From NCBI GenBank assembly GCA_049578545.1, contig JBAUMF010000053.1:53956-117955 (forward strand): a stretch of DNA of 64,000 bases, written 5' to 3'. The notes beneath the pieces are model-generated. The model saw only the letters and a list, made by a program, of their open reading frames with translations, was not told where the DNA came from and searched no databases. Positions 6,772 to 15,669 of this stretch are shown in pieces. The position numbers and the translations under genes are program-made. The DNA is from DASQBT01 sp049578545. Its GTDB lineage: Bacteria; Pseudomonadota; Gammaproteobacteria; Burkholderiales; Thiobacillaceae. Each line of letters starts with the position of its first letter. Position 1 is the first letter of the stretch.

Positions 6772-7081
6772 AGTCTCCGCCTTCTACTAAGCATTGCACT
6801 AAGTATAGTGGCCAATGAACAACTATGGAATGCTATGAAGGGATGTGTAAATTAAGGGATTGAAGATAAACGGAAAATAGGCGTTATGAAAAGCTGTGAA
6901 AGGGTGGTGTAGGGACTCTCTCTCCGCCAGAATCTGATCGATCCCTTTACTTAATTAAAGGGCAATCTCCAGGACCACCTTTTCACGTGCCATGATTTCC
7001 GATCCCCCCACGCCTGGGGGGTTGAAAATTCCTGTGTGGCCATCAAAATAGTCTCTATATTCAAATTATAAAACGAATTGC
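6772..7081. other. Intergenic junction between integrative element and clpS
   Basis: 310 bp without a gene. It holds the integrase promoter region, a tRNA-Ser-like 3' fragment (6912-6929), a perfect hairpin CCCCCCA-CGCC-TGGGGGG (7004-7021) and an AT-rich stretch before clpS with TATATT near 7055-7060. The right boundary of the element probably lies here, but no matching direct repeat was found at its left side. Confidence 0.5.
6912..6929 (+). other. Possible att site: tRNA-Ser 3'-end fragment
   Basis: GGGACTCTCTCTCCGCCA resembles the acceptor/CCA end of proteobacterial tRNA-Ser genes (CTCTCTCCGCCA). No tRNA body precedes it. It lies 141 bp upstream of the integrase gene, as a recombined attachment site could. 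The second att copy was not found in the window. Confidence 0.3.
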
Positions 7082-7390
7082 ATGGCTGTTAAACGTGATG
7101 AGGGTGCGTTGCTTGCCCCGGAGAAAGCCCGGGTCAAGCCGCCTCCGCTGTTTAAAGTGATTCTGCTGAACGATGACTACACTCCCATGGAGTTTGTGGT
7201 CCTGATCTTGCAGAAGTTTTTTGCCATGGACACTGAACAAGCTACCCGTATTATGCTCAAAGTACATACGGAGGGTATGGGGATATGCGGGGTTTTTCCC
7301 CGTGATATCGCCCATACAAAAGTGGAGCAGGTGATCCATTATTCACGTAGTCACCAGCACCCTTTGCAATGTACGATGGAAGAAAGTTGA
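7082..7390 (+). CDS. clpS: ClpS, adaptor of the ClpAP protease
   Basis: 102 aa. Contains the N-degron-binding core: LLNDDYTPMEFV (28-39), with N30/D31/D32 lining the pocket for N-terminal Leu, Phe, Trp or Tyr, H62 in KVHTEG, and GICGVF (67-72). Delivers N-end rule substrates to ClpA in the cytoplasm. clpA starts 7 bp after its stop, the classic clpS-clpA pair. There is little Shine-Dalgarno sequence before the ATG (GAATTGC), so translation initiation may be weak. Confidence 0.95.
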   Translation: MAVKRDEGALLAPEKARVKPPPLFKVILLNDDYTPMEFVVLILQKFFAMDTEQATRIMLKVHTEGMGICGVFPRDIAHTKVEQVIHYSRSHQHPLQCTMEES

Positions 7391-7397
7391 GGAATTC

Positions 7398-9656
7398 ATG
7401 ATAGCCCAGGAACTTGAAGTATCACTCCACATGGCGTTTATGGAGGCGCGGCAGCGTCGTCATGAGTTCATTTCGGTTGAACACCTTTTGCTTGCGATGC
7501 TGGACAATCCCTCGGCCGCTGAAGTGCTGCGGGCCTGCGGTGCCGATATGGAGAGCTTGCGAGGCAAGCTGACTGAACATGTCAGCGCCAATACTCCGGT
7601 GGTGAGTGGCCACGACGAAGTTGACACCCAACCGACCTTGGGGTTTCAGCGGGTAATCCAGCGGGCTATTCTGCATGTCCAGTCTTCCGGCAAGAAAGAG
7701 GTGACTGGGGCCAATGTGCTTGTCGCCATCTACGGAGAAAAGGACTCCCACGCGGCTTATTTCCTGGAACAGCAGGGAATTACGCGGCTGGATGTGGTGA
7801 ATTTCATTTCCCATGGCATATCCAAGGTGCCGCAACCAAACGCTCCAAGAGGTGAAGAGCCCAGCGAGGTCCAGCAAGAGGCTGCAGCTGGGTCACCACT
7901 TGAAAGCTACACGACCAATCTGAATACGCTGGCACTTGCTGGAAAGATCGATCCATTGATTGGCCGGGACAGTGAGTTGGAGAGAGTGGTTCAGACCCTC
8001 TGCCGTCGGCGGAAGAACAATCCTCTGTTGGTAGGCGAGGCAGGTGTAGGCAAGACTGCGATAGCAGAGGGTCTGGCGCGTCGAATTGTGGAAGGCAGTG
8101 TGCCCGAAATCCTGGCGCGTAGCACGGTCTATGCGCTGGATATGGGTGCCTTGCTGGCTGGAACCAAGTACCGCGGCGATTTCGAGCAACGCTTGAAGGG
8201 CGTGCTTAAATCCCTGACAGATAATCCCAATGCCGTCTTGTTTATCGATGAAATTCATACGCTTATTGGTGCAGGGGCCGCATCCGGCGGAACCCTGGAC
8301 GCGTCCAATCTGTTGAAACCGGCATTGTCTTCTGGACAGCTCAGGTGTATTGGTGCGACGACTTACAATGAATTCCGTGGGATTTTCGAAAAAGATCACG
8401 CCTTGTCACGCCGTTTCCAGAAGATTGACGTAAACGAGCCTTCTGTAGACGATACGGTCGCCATTCTGCGCGGCCTCAAATCACGCTTCGAGGATCATCA
8501 CGGGGTGCGTTATACCGCTGCGGCACTGACAACCGCAGCGCAGCTTTCCGCCCGATATATAAGTGACAGGCACTTGCCGGACAAGGCCATTGACGTGATT
8601 GATGAGGCTGGTGCTGCCCAGCGAATCCAGCCCAAGGCAAAGCAGAAGAAACTGATCACGCCCAAGGAGATCGAGGAAATCATCGCGAAAATTGCCCGGA
8701 TTCCTGCAAAGACCGTGTCTGTGGACGACCGGGAGTCACTGCAGCGTCTCGATCGTGACTTGAAAGCTGTCGTGTTCGGACAGGACAAGGCTATCGATGC
8801 GCTGGCTTCGGCCATCAAAATGTCACGCAGTGGTTTGGGCAATCCACAGAAGCCTATTGGCTCGTTTCTGTTTTCCGGGCCAACCGGGGTGGGCAAGACC
8901 GAAGTGGCACGCCAGCTTGCGTATACCCTGGGCATTGAGCTAATCCGCTTCGATATGTCCGAATACATGGAGCGCCATGCTGTGTCCCGTTTGATCGGCG
9001 CGCCGCCCGGATATGTGGGGTTTGACCAGGGTGGATTGTTGACCGAAGCAGTCACGAAGACGCCATACGCGGTCCTGCTCTTGGACGAAATTGAAAAGGC
9101 TCATCCTGATATTTTCAACGTCTTGCTGCAAGTGATGGACCACGGGTCCCTGACGGATACCAATGGCCGCAAAGCGGACTTCCGTAATGTCATCATTATC
9201 ATGACCACCAATGCCGGTGCGGAAAATCTGAGCAGAACCTCAATCGGTTTCTCCCAGACAAGCAAAGCGGGGGACGAAATGGTGGATATCAAACGTATGT
9301 TTACGCCGGAATTCCGTAATCGGCTGGATGCAATCATACAATTTGCTGCCCTTTCCACGGATATCGTCATGCGCGTCGTGGATAAATTTCTCATGCAGTT
9401 GGAGGACCAATTGCACGAGAAGAAGGTTGAAATCACCTTTACCGATGCACTAAAAGCTTATTTGGGCAAGAAGGGCTTTGACCCGCTCATGGGCGCTAGA
9501 CCGATGGCTAGATTGATTCAGGACACCATTCGGCGTGCGCTTGCTGACGAGTTGCTGTTTGGCCGGCTCAGCAATGGCGGGCATGTTACGGTTGATTTGG
9601 ACGAGGCGGGTGAAATCAAACTGGTCTTCGACGAGGAGCCAGCTGTAGCTGCCTGA
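7398..9656 (+). CDS. clpA: ClpA, ATPase unfoldase of the ClpAP protease
   Basis: 752 aa, the usual length. N-terminal double Clp repeat (1-145); AAA-1 with Walker A GEAGVGKT (213-220) and Walker B LFIDEIH (281-287); AAA-2 with Walker A GPTGVGKT (494-501) and LLLDEIEK downstream. SIGFSQT near residue 616 is the ClpP-docking loop (IGF). The C-terminal D2 small domain ends GFDPLMGARPMARLIQD. Unfolds substrates given by ClpS and feeds ClpP. clpP is not in the window. It is the second gene of the clpS-clpA operon. Confidence 0.96.
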   Translation: MIAQELEVSLHMAFMEARQRRHEFISVEHLLLAMLDNPSAAEVLRACGADMESLRGKLTEHVSANTPVVSGHDEVDTQPTLGFQRVIQRAILHVQSSGKKEVTGANVLVAIYGEKDSHAAYFLEQQGITRLDVVNFISHGISKVPQPNAPRGEEPSEVQQEAAAGSPLESYTTNLNTLALAGKIDPLIGRDSELERVVQTLCRRRKNNPLLVGEAGVGKTAIAEGLARRIVEGSVPEILARSTVYALDMGALLAGTKYRGDFEQRLKGVLKSLTDNPNAVLFIDEIHTLIGAGAASGGTLDASNLLKPALSSGQLRCIGATTYNEFRGIFEKDHALSRRFQKIDVNEPSVDDTVAILRGLKSRFEDHHGVRYTAAALTTAAQLSARYISDRHLPDKAIDVIDEAGAAQRIQPKAKQKKLITPKEIEEIIAKIARIPAKTVSVDDRESLQRLDRDLKAVVFGQDKAIDALASAIKMSRSGLGNPQKPIGSFLFSGPTGVGKTEVARQLAYTLGIELIRFDMSEYMERHAVSRLIGAPPGYVGFDQGGLLTEAVTKTPYAVLLLDEIEKAHPDIFNVLLQVMDHGSLTDTNGRKADFRNVIIIMTTNAGAENLSRTSIGFSQTSKAGDEMVDIKRMFTPEFRNRLDAIIQFAALSTDIVMRVVDKFLMQLEDQLHEKKVEITFTDALKAYLGKKGFDPLMGARPMARLIQDTIRRALADELLFGRLSNGGHVTVDLDEAGEIKLVFDEEPAVAA

Positions 9657-9951
9657 CTACACAACTGAAAAGCGACCAAAAGAAAAAAGGCGGCGCAGGT
9701 GCGCCGCCTGAAGTACTCGAGAAGACTGGAGGAGAGCCCGGGTCTCTTAAGGACCCAAATCCCGAGTGAAAAGCTGAAATCAGCTCAAAATTGAGCAGGT
9801 TTCAACCATGATTTCGGCCTTATCCGGAAAAACTTTAGGCAAATTGCTGGGGCCCTGAAGACTTATCTTCTTGTCAATAAACAAGATGATCTGGCTGATC
9901 AAAAAGAATTCATGAACTATGGATGGTTTCCCTGATGGTCGGTGTTCTTGG
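9657..9951. other. Non-coding region after clpA
   Basis: Contains the hairpin GGCGGCGC-AGGT-GCGCCGCC (9689-9708). The A-run lies on its 5' side, so it reads as a T-tailed terminator only on the minus strand. A weaker palindrome CCCGGGTCTCTTAAGGACCC lies near 9737-9756. No ORF is convincing. Confidence 0.4.
9689..9708 (-). terminator. Hairpin with T-run on the minus strand
   Basis: Eight-base perfect stem around AGGT. On the minus strand it is followed by TTTTTTCTTTT, a good intrinsic terminator shape. It would stop leftward transcription from the decayed NusG-like region before it enters clpA antisense; it may also help end clpA transcripts. Confidence 0.5.
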
Positions 9952-10146
9952 CTAACTGCCTTGGGGAAGAATGACAATCGACCGCGGGTGAAGCGGTTTC
10001 ATCAGCAAGGCTGTGAAGATGATACGGTGCTTATACTTCTTGTCTACGGCATCCAGAATCAAGCCCTGAGGCCCGAACAGGCGACCCCGTCATAGAACAG
10101 CTTCTCCCGGCAAGAAAACAGAATGAAGCTCTAGAAAATTGCATCA
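9952..10146 (-). pseudogene. Decayed NusG/RfaH-like C-terminal (KOW) remnant
   Basis: One minus-strand frame reads PGEAVL, then a stop (10090-10092), then RGRLFGPQGLILDAV, continuing through KYKHRIIFTALL to a final stop at 9952. The pattern of a G-rich turn followed by G-x-x-G-L, then a hydrophobic strand with ALL, resembles the KOW domain of NusG paralogs that antiterminate polysaccharide operons. No N-terminal NGN domain and no start are visible. It lies just upstream of, and divergent from, the rhamnose genes, where such regulators often sit. Assignment is by eye and tentative. Confidence 0.3.
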
Positions 10147-10224
10147 AGAAAATGCGTGATGCAGCAAAGATTCAATACGCATCTGGTCTCGAGCAATCCG
10201 ATAAAAAACAAAAAGGCGATATTG

Positions 10225-11301
10225 ATGATACTGATTACAGGTGGTGCGGGTTTTATCGGCGCCAATTTTGTTCTTGACTGGCTAAAAATTGTCGATGAGC
10301 CTGTCATCAATCTCGACAAACTGACCTATGCGGGGAACCTCGCCAATCTGCAGGAATTGAAGGGTGATGAAAGACATTATTTTGTTCATGGAGACATTGG
10401 CGATCATACCCTTACGGATAAGCTTCTAGCAGCCCATCGCCCAAGGGCATTGGTCAACTTTGCCGCAGAAACTCATGTTGACCGGTCCATTCATGGCCCG
10501 GCGGATTTCATTCAGACCAATGTTGTTGGTACGTTCAACCTGCTGGAATCGGTTCGAGCCTATTGGATTACCTTGGGCAGTGAGGAAAAACAGAACTTCC
10601 GATTCCTGCATGTTTCGACAGATGAGGTTTATGGTTCCCTTGGCCCGACGGATTCCGCCTTCAAGGAAACAACGGCTTATGCTCCCAACAGCCCTTACTC
10701 GGCATCAAAGGCGGCATCGGATCACCTTGTGAGGGCATATCACCACACCTATGGGTTGCCCACACTCACTACGAACTGTTCGAATAATTACGGGCCATAT
10801 CAGTTTCCTGAAAAACTGGTCCCGTTGGTTATTCACAATGCGTTGGCTGGAAAGCCTCTCCCCATTTATGGGGACGGCAGCAATATTCGCGACTGGCTAT
10901 ATGTGGGGGATCATTGCAGCGCAATTCGCCAGGTGCTGGACAAGGGAAGAGTAGGGGAGACCTACAATGTCGGTGGCTGCAATGAAAAGACCAATCTTGA
11001 AGTGGTAAAGACCATTTGCGCGATCCTGGATGAGTTACACTCGAATTCCCCGGTGGTGCCGCATGAGAAATTGATCACTTTTGTGATTGATCGCCCAGGG
11101 CATGATCGGCGCTATGCCATCGATGCGGGGAAAATTTTTCATGAAATTGGTTGGTCGCCAGCCGAAAGTTTCGAAACGGGTATCCGTAAAACCGTCATCT
11201 GGTATCTGGAAAATCAGGCATGGGTAGAGCAGGTGGTATCCGGTGAATACCGAAACTGGCTCGATACCAACTACACACAGCGCCAAAGCACACATCAGTA
11301 A
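10225..11301 (+). CDS. rfbB: dTDP-glucose 4,6-dehydratase
   Basis: 358 aa from ATG 10225 (AAGGCG upstream); a longer frame begins at 10156 but the Rossmann motif would then lie too far in. GGAGFIG (6-12) binds NAD; the catalytic STDEVYG (131-137) and YSASK (158-162) are present. Second step of dTDP-L-rhamnose synthesis in the cytoplasm: dTDP-glucose to dTDP-4-keto-6-deoxyglucose. First gene of a tight rfbBACD operon (3-bp gap to rfbA). Confidence 0.95.
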   Translation: MILITGGAGFIGANFVLDWLKIVDEPVINLDKLTYAGNLANLQELKGDERHYFVHGDIGDHTLTDKLLAAHRPRALVNFAAETHVDRSIHGPADFIQTNVVGTFNLLESVRAYWITLGSEEKQNFRFLHVSTDEVYGSLGPTDSAFKETTAYAPNSPYSASKAASDHLVRAYHHTYGLPTLTTNCSNNYGPYQFPEKLVPLVIHNALAGKPLPIYGDGSNIRDWLYVGDHCSAIRQVLDKGRVGETYNVGGCNEKTNLEVVKTICAILDELHSNSPVVPHEKLITFVIDRPGHDRRYAIDAGKIFHEIGWSPAESFETGIRKTVIWYLENQAWVEQVVSGEYRNWLDTNYTQRQSTHQ

Positions 11302-11304
11302 ACC

Positions 11305-12186
11305 ATGAATCGAAAAGGCATCATTCTTGCCGGGGGGTCCGGCACACGGCTGTATCCGGTTACACAAGCCGTATCCAAACAGCTGCTGCCTGTGTATGAC
11401 AAACCCATGGTGTACTACCCGCTCACAACCCTGATGCTGGCAGGTATTCGCAAGGTTTTACTCATTTCGACCCCGCAGGATACGCCCCGGTTTGAACAGC
11501 TGCTCGGGGATGGAGGCCAGTGGGGAATGGATCTCACTTATGCCATTCAGCCTTCGCCCAATGGACTTGCTCAGGCATTCCTGATTGGAGAGAGTTTTCT
11601 GGCCGAATCCCCCTGTACGTTAGTACTTGGAGACAACATCTTTTATGGCCATGAATTGGCAGACGACCTGAAGCAGGCGGGCAATCAGGCGAATGGTGCG
11701 ACGATATTTGCCTATCCTGTTCAGGATCCGGAGCGATATGGGGTCGTTGAATTCGATCAAGGTGGCCACGCGGTCAGCCTGGAGGAAAAACCGAAATATC
11801 CCAAATCGCGTTACGCTGTGACGGGACTCTATTTCTACGACAACCGTGTTGTGGAAATTGCCAGGGGCCTCAAACCTTCGGCCCGGGGCGAGCTGGAAAT
11901 CACGGACGTCAATCGACAGTATCTTGAGTGGGGTGATCTTGATGTGCGGGTTATGGGTCGTGGTCATGCATGGCTGGACACCGGGACCCACGAATCCTTG
12001 CTGGAAGCTTCCCTCTATATCCAGACCATCGAGAAACGCCAGGGGTTGAAAATAGCCTGTCCCGAGGAAATCGCTTTCCGCCAGGGCTTTATCGATGCCA
12101 GCCAACTTGAAAAGCTTGCACAACCATTGGCCAAGAATGGGTACGGTCAGTACTTGCTGGACATGCTCAAAGAACGCATTTTCTGA
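11305..12186 (+). CDS. rfbA: Glucose-1-phosphate thymidylyltransferase
   Basis: 293 aa. N-terminal nucleotide-binding signature GGSGTRLYP (8-16) with KQLLPVYDKPM following, then VLGDNIFYG and EEKPKYPKS, all typical of RmlA. Makes dTDP-glucose from dTTP and glucose-1-phosphate, the first step of rhamnose activation, and in the family is allosterically inhibited by dTDP-rhamnose. Its stop overlaps the rfbC start by one base. Confidence 0.96.
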   Translation: MNRKGIILAGGSGTRLYPVTQAVSKQLLPVYDKPMVYYPLTTLMLAGIRKVLLISTPQDTPRFEQLLGDGGQWGMDLTYAIQPSPNGLAQAFLIGESFLAESPCTLVLGDNIFYGHELADDLKQAGNQANGATIFAYPVQDPERYGVVEFDQGGHAVSLEEKPKYPKSRYAVTGLYFYDNRVVEIARGLKPSARGELEITDVNRQYLEWGDLDVRVMGRGHAWLDTGTHESLLEASLYIQTIEKRQGLKIACPEEIAFRQGFIDASQLEKLAQPLAKNGYGQYLLDMLKERIF

Positions 12187-12728
12187 TGCAGAAGATTCCG
12201 ACATCGCTTCCTGATGTGTTCCTGCTGGAGCCCAGAGTGTTCGGCGATGCGCGTGGTTTCTTCATGGAAAGCTACAACAGGAAGACCTTTGCCGGTTTGG
12301 GGATCGTTGCCGATTTTTTGCAGGACAATCACTCCCGGTCCGCAAAGGGTGTACTACGCGGCCTGCATTATCAAATCAAACAGCCACAGGGAAAGCTGGT
12401 TCGAGTCGTCGTCGGAGAGGTGTTCGATGTCGCCGTTGATCTGCGCAGGCATTCAACCAGTTTCGGCAAGTGGATGGGGATGGTGCTTTCCGCTGAAAAC
12501 AAAAGGATGGTCTGGATACCGCCCGGATTCGCCCACGGTTTTTATGTGCTTTCAGATGCAGCAGAATTTCTCTACAAGACGACGGACTACTATGCGCCCG
12601 AGTTCGAGCGTTGCCTGCTATGGAATGACCCACGCCTGAATATCGATTGGCCTTTGTCGGAAGAGCCGGTGCTTTCGGATAAGGACCGCCAGGGTGTTCC
12701 TCTCGAGCAGGCGGAAGTATTTGAATGA
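12186..12728 (+). CDS. rfbC: dTDP-4-dehydrorhamnose 3,5-epimerase
   Basis: 180 aa cupin-fold epimerase. LRGLHYQ (57-63) carries the catalytic His (H61), and the conserved IPPGFAHGF segment is present near residue 117. Converts dTDP-4-keto-6-deoxyglucose to the L-lyxo form. Start overlaps the rfbA stop and the stop overlaps rfbD (ATGA), so the operon is translationally coupled. Confidence 0.95.
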   Translation: MQKIPTSLPDVFLLEPRVFGDARGFFMESYNRKTFAGLGIVADFLQDNHSRSAKGVLRGLHYQIKQPQGKLVRVVVGEVFDVAVDLRRHSTSFGKWMGMVLSAENKRMVWIPPGFAHGFYVLSDAAEFLYKTTDYYAPEFERCLLWNDPRLNIDWPLSEEPVLSDKDRQGVPLEQAEVFE

Positions 12729-13609
12729 GGACCATCTTGCTGACCGGCGCAACTGGACAGGTTGGCTGGGAAATGCGGCGAACCCTGGCTAGCCTGGGAC
12801 ATGTGGTGGCGCCTGGCCGTGATGTTCTCGATATGGCCAATCCGGACTCACTCAGCACCGTGATAAGACGGATCAGACCTGACCTTATCGTCAATCCGGC
12901 GGCCTATACCTCGGTTGATCGGGCCGAATCCGAGCCTGAACTGGCACGTGCGATCAATGCGGAATCGGTGTCTGTGCTGGCGCATGAATCCGCAAGACTG
13001 GGAATCAGCCTGATCCATTTTTCCACGGACTACGTGTTTGATGGAAGCAAGCCAACCGCCTATGTGGAAACGGACAGACCGAATCCTCTTGGTGTTTATG
13101 GCCGGTCCAAGCTGGAGGGAGAGCAGGCAGTTCAGGCAAGTGGCGCATATCATCTGATATTCCGTACCAGCTGGGTGTACGGATTGCGCGGCAGGAACTT
13201 TCTTCTCACCATGCAACGGCTCGCGTGTGAACGCGAAGTTTTGAGTGTGGTTGACGACCAGCTTGGTGCTCCGACCTGGTCACGCGCCATTGCCGAAGCT
13301 GCCGCACAAGTGCTTGCGCTGTGGCTGTCTCCGGGTGCAAGCGACGAAGATCGGCATGATCTTTCAGGCATTTACCACATGACTTGTCGGGACCAAACCA
13401 GTTGGCACGGATTTGCCCGCGCGATACTCAGCCAGATGAAAGATGCGGGAGGACAGGTTGCCAAGCTAACAGCAATCAAATCTGTTGAATACCCGATGCC
13501 GGCAAGGCGGCCAGCCAACTCTGTTTTGTCGAATGACCGTTTAAGCAAGACTTTTGGAATATGTTTGCCGCATTGGGAGGAAGCTCTCAATCTGTGTCTT
13601 TCGGAATGA
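12725..13609 (+). CDS. rfbD: dTDP-4-dehydrorhamnose reductase
   Basis: 294 aa short-chain reductase. TGATGQVG (7-14) binds NADPH; STDYVFDG (100-107) and YGRSK (125-129) carry the catalytic Thr/Tyr/Lys set. Last step giving dTDP-L-rhamnose for O-antigen or exopolysaccharide. Overlaps rfbC by 4 bp. No glycosyltransferase follows, so the sugar is used by products encoded elsewhere. Confidence 0.95.
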   Translation: MRTILLTGATGQVGWEMRRTLASLGHVVAPGRDVLDMANPDSLSTVIRRIRPDLIVNPAAYTSVDRAESEPELARAINAESVSVLAHESARLGISLIHFSTDYVFDGSKPTAYVETDRPNPLGVYGRSKLEGEQAVQASGAYHLIFRTSWVYGLRGRNFLLTMQRLACEREVLSVVDDQLGAPTWSRAIAEAAAQVLALWLSPGASDEDRHDLSGIYHMTCRDQTSWHGFARAILSQMKDAGGQVAKLTAIKSVEYPMPARRPANSVLSNDRLSKTFGICLPHWEEALNLCLSE

Positions 13610-13653
13610 GTATTGCTGTATAAGTTAACCATCTTCTGACCTCGATAAGAAAC

Positions 13654-15078
13654 ATGAACGCCACTATTTACCCCGTAATTCTTTCTGGCGGATCGGGAAC
13701 ACGACTTTGGCCGCTTTCCCGCCAAGCCCTGCCCAAGCAGTTGCTGCCCCTGGCCTCGGAGCAGAGCATGTTGCAGGACACTGTGCTGCGTCTGAAGGGG
13801 TTGCCGGAATTGGCCACGCCGCTCGTGGTTTGCAACGATGAGCATCGCTTCATGATTGCCGAACAGCTGCGTGAAATTGAGGTCCAGCCCTTTGCCATCA
13901 TTCTCGAACCGGTCGGACGGAATACGGCTCCTGCCGCTGCCGTGGCCGCGTTGAAGCTGATGGAGTTCGACGAAGATGGGCTGATGCTGGTATTGCCCGC
14001 TGATCATCTGATCAGCGACGTAAAGGCGTTTCACCAGTCCATACAAACCGCGGCCAAGGCAGCGCTGGATGGCCGATTGACCACGTTTGGCATTGTCGCC
14101 AAGGGTCCCGAGACGGGTTACGGCTATATCCGCCGCGGTGACGGGCTGCCGGGTGTGGCTGGCGGCTACTCGGTGGCGTCATTTGTCGAAAAGCCGGATC
14201 GAATGACGGCTGAGTCCTATGTCTCAAGTGGCGATTATTTCTGGAACAGCGGGATGTTCATGTTCAGTGCGAAGGAATTCCTGACTGAGCTTGAGGCATT
14301 CCGTCCCGAAATCCTTGCAGCCTGCAGGACCTCACTTGCCAGGGCAAAGGCGGATCTGGATTTTGTCCGCCTTGATAGGGATGCATTTGCAGCTTGCCCA
14401 TCCGATTCGATTGATTATGCCGTCATGGAACACACCCGCAAGGCAGCCGTGGTGCCGGCTGACATTGGCTGGAATGATATCGGTGCCTGGTCCGCATTAT
14501 GGGAGGTAGGTGAAAAGGATGAAGCAGGCAATGTGACCCGTGGCGACGTCCTTCTGGACAGGGCTGGACACAATTATGTTCGTGCAGAATCCAGGCTGGT
14601 AGCAGCCTTGGGGGTAAGGGATCTGGTCATTGTGGAAACGCCTGATGCCGTATTGGTGGCACACAAGGACCAGGTTCAGGATGTAAAGCGAATTGTGGAG
14701 CGGCTGAAGACCGAGAAGCGCTGTGAACACATGATTCACAAGAAGGTATTCCGTCCCTGGGGATGGTATGAAGGAATTGATGAAGGAGAACGTTTCCAGG
14801 TCAAACGCATCATGGTAAAACCCGGCGAAAAACTCTCCTTGCAAATGCATCACCACCGGGCCGAGCACTGGATTGTCGTGTCCGGTACGGCAAAAGTGGT
14901 ATGTGACGAGGACATCAAGCTGGTTACCGAGAACCAGTCCACGTATATTCCGCTGGGTGGGAAACACAGGCTTGAGAATCCGGGAAAGCTTCCACTCCAC
15001 CTGATCGAGGTTCAATCGGGGCCTTATCTCGGCGAAGATGACATCGTCCGGTTTGACGACATTTATATGCGTGACTGA
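13654..15078 (+). CDS. manC: Mannose-1-phosphate guanylyltransferase / mannose-6-phosphate isomerase
   Basis: 474 aa bifunctional type II enzyme. N-terminal pyrophosphorylase: LSGGSGTRLWPLSR (9-22), then PLASEQSMLQ, FVEKPD and a WNSGMF motif. C-terminal cupin isomerase domain with QMHHHRAEHW (about 389-398), the metal-binding His cluster. Makes GDP-mannose, the precursor of mannose, fucose or rhamnose-type polysaccharide units. A 44-bp gap separates it from rfbD; same strand and probably the same transcript. algA/cpsB are equivalent names. Confidence 0.93.
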   Translation: MNATIYPVILSGGSGTRLWPLSRQALPKQLLPLASEQSMLQDTVLRLKGLPELATPLVVCNDEHRFMIAEQLREIEVQPFAIILEPVGRNTAPAAAVAALKLMEFDEDGLMLVLPADHLISDVKAFHQSIQTAAKAALDGRLTTFGIVAKGPETGYGYIRRGDGLPGVAGGYSVASFVEKPDRMTAESYVSSGDYFWNSGMFMFSAKEFLTELEAFRPEILAACRTSLARAKADLDFVRLDRDAFAACPSDSIDYAVMEHTRKAAVVPADIGWNDIGAWSALWEVGEKDEAGNVTRGDVLLDRAGHNYVRAESRLVAALGVRDLVIVETPDAVLVAHKDQVQDVKRIVERLKTEKRCEHMIHKKVFRPWGWYEGIDEGERFQVKRIMVKPGEKLSLQMHHHRAEHWIVVSGTAKVVCDEDIKLVTENQSTYIPLGGKHRLENPGKLPLHLIEVQSGPYLGEDDIVRFDDIYMRD

Positions 15079-15089
15079 GATCCAGTCAC
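15071..15089 (+). terminator. Weak hairpin at the end of manC
   Basis: GTGACTG-AGATC-CAGTCAC forms a perfect 7-bp stem spanning the manC stop codon, followed by AAATTCT rather than a T-run. It may end the sugar operon before flhDC, but an intrinsic terminator is not proven. Confidence 0.35.
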
Positions 15090-15138
15090 AAATTCTGAGA
15101 TGGAAACAGGTTTCGCCTAATCACAAAGTTACCAAAAC

Positions 15139-15177
15139 TATAATTTCTCGCTTCCGTGTAGGACAAACACCTACGCG
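15139..15177 (+). promoter_or_regulatory. flhDC promoter -10 with adjacent operator-like inverted repeat
   Basis: TATAAT (15139-15144) has no good -35 at 16-18 bp, as in activator-dependent promoters. Directly downstream is the inverted repeat CGTGTAGG (15155-15162) ... CCTACGCG (15170-15177), 7 of 8 bases paired around ACAAACA. It sits about 150 bp before flhD. A regulator binding across the start site would fit control of the flagellar master switch; the regulator is unknown. Confidence 0.35.
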
Positions 15178-15307
15178 TCGCTTCCTGAAATCCCCACGAA
15201 ATAAACAGATGGATTCTGATTCAAACATTTTCTCCTGGCGCCGCAAACGGTACACGTGCGAAAAAAGCCGTGACCAATCGACAGGCAACTAATTGGGAGT
15301 GAATGAA

Positions 15308-15625
15308 ATGAATTCGGATGAACTGATGGCTGAAATACGGGAAATCAATCTGAGCTATCTTATGCTTGCCCAGCAAATGATTCGCCAAGATAAAACCATG
15401 GCGGCCTTTCGTTTGGGCATCGGCCAGGACGTAGCAGACCTGGTTGGGTCACTGTCTCCTGCCCAAGTACTCAAATTGGCGCGTTCAGGCATGCTACTCA
15501 GCCGCCTGCGCTTCGATGATGACACGGTTCTCGACATGCTGGCAAACTATACCAAGGACCGTTCACTTGCCCAGTCTCATGCAGCGATTTTGATGGCAGG
15601 ACAGGAACTGGCTGCGCTTGCCTGA
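15308..15625 (+). CDS. flhD: FlhD, flagellar master regulator subunit
   Basis: 105 aa from ATG 15308, 8 bp after GGAG; an in-frame TTG at 15293 is less likely. All-helical protein with INLSYLMLAQQMIRQD (14-29) and LARSGMLLSRLRFDD motifs of the FlhD family. With FlhC forms the FlhD4C2 activator that turns on class II flagellar promoters with sigma-70. Adjacent to flhC, as in FlhDC-controlled beta- and gammaproteobacteria. Confidence 0.95.
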   Translation: MNSDELMAEIREINLSYLMLAQQMIRQDKTMAAFRLGIGQDVADLVGSLSPAQVLKLARSGMLLSRLRFDDDTVLDMLANYTKDRSLAQSHAAILMAGQELAALA

Positions 15626-15669
15626 GTTCTGCTGTCAGCATAAACACAATCATTTTCAGGGAATTGACC

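Noticed and set aside
9689..9708. Rho-independent terminator for clpA on the plus strand
   Set aside because: The T-run lies on the wrong side for plus-strand transcripts; recorded only as a minus-strand hairpin.
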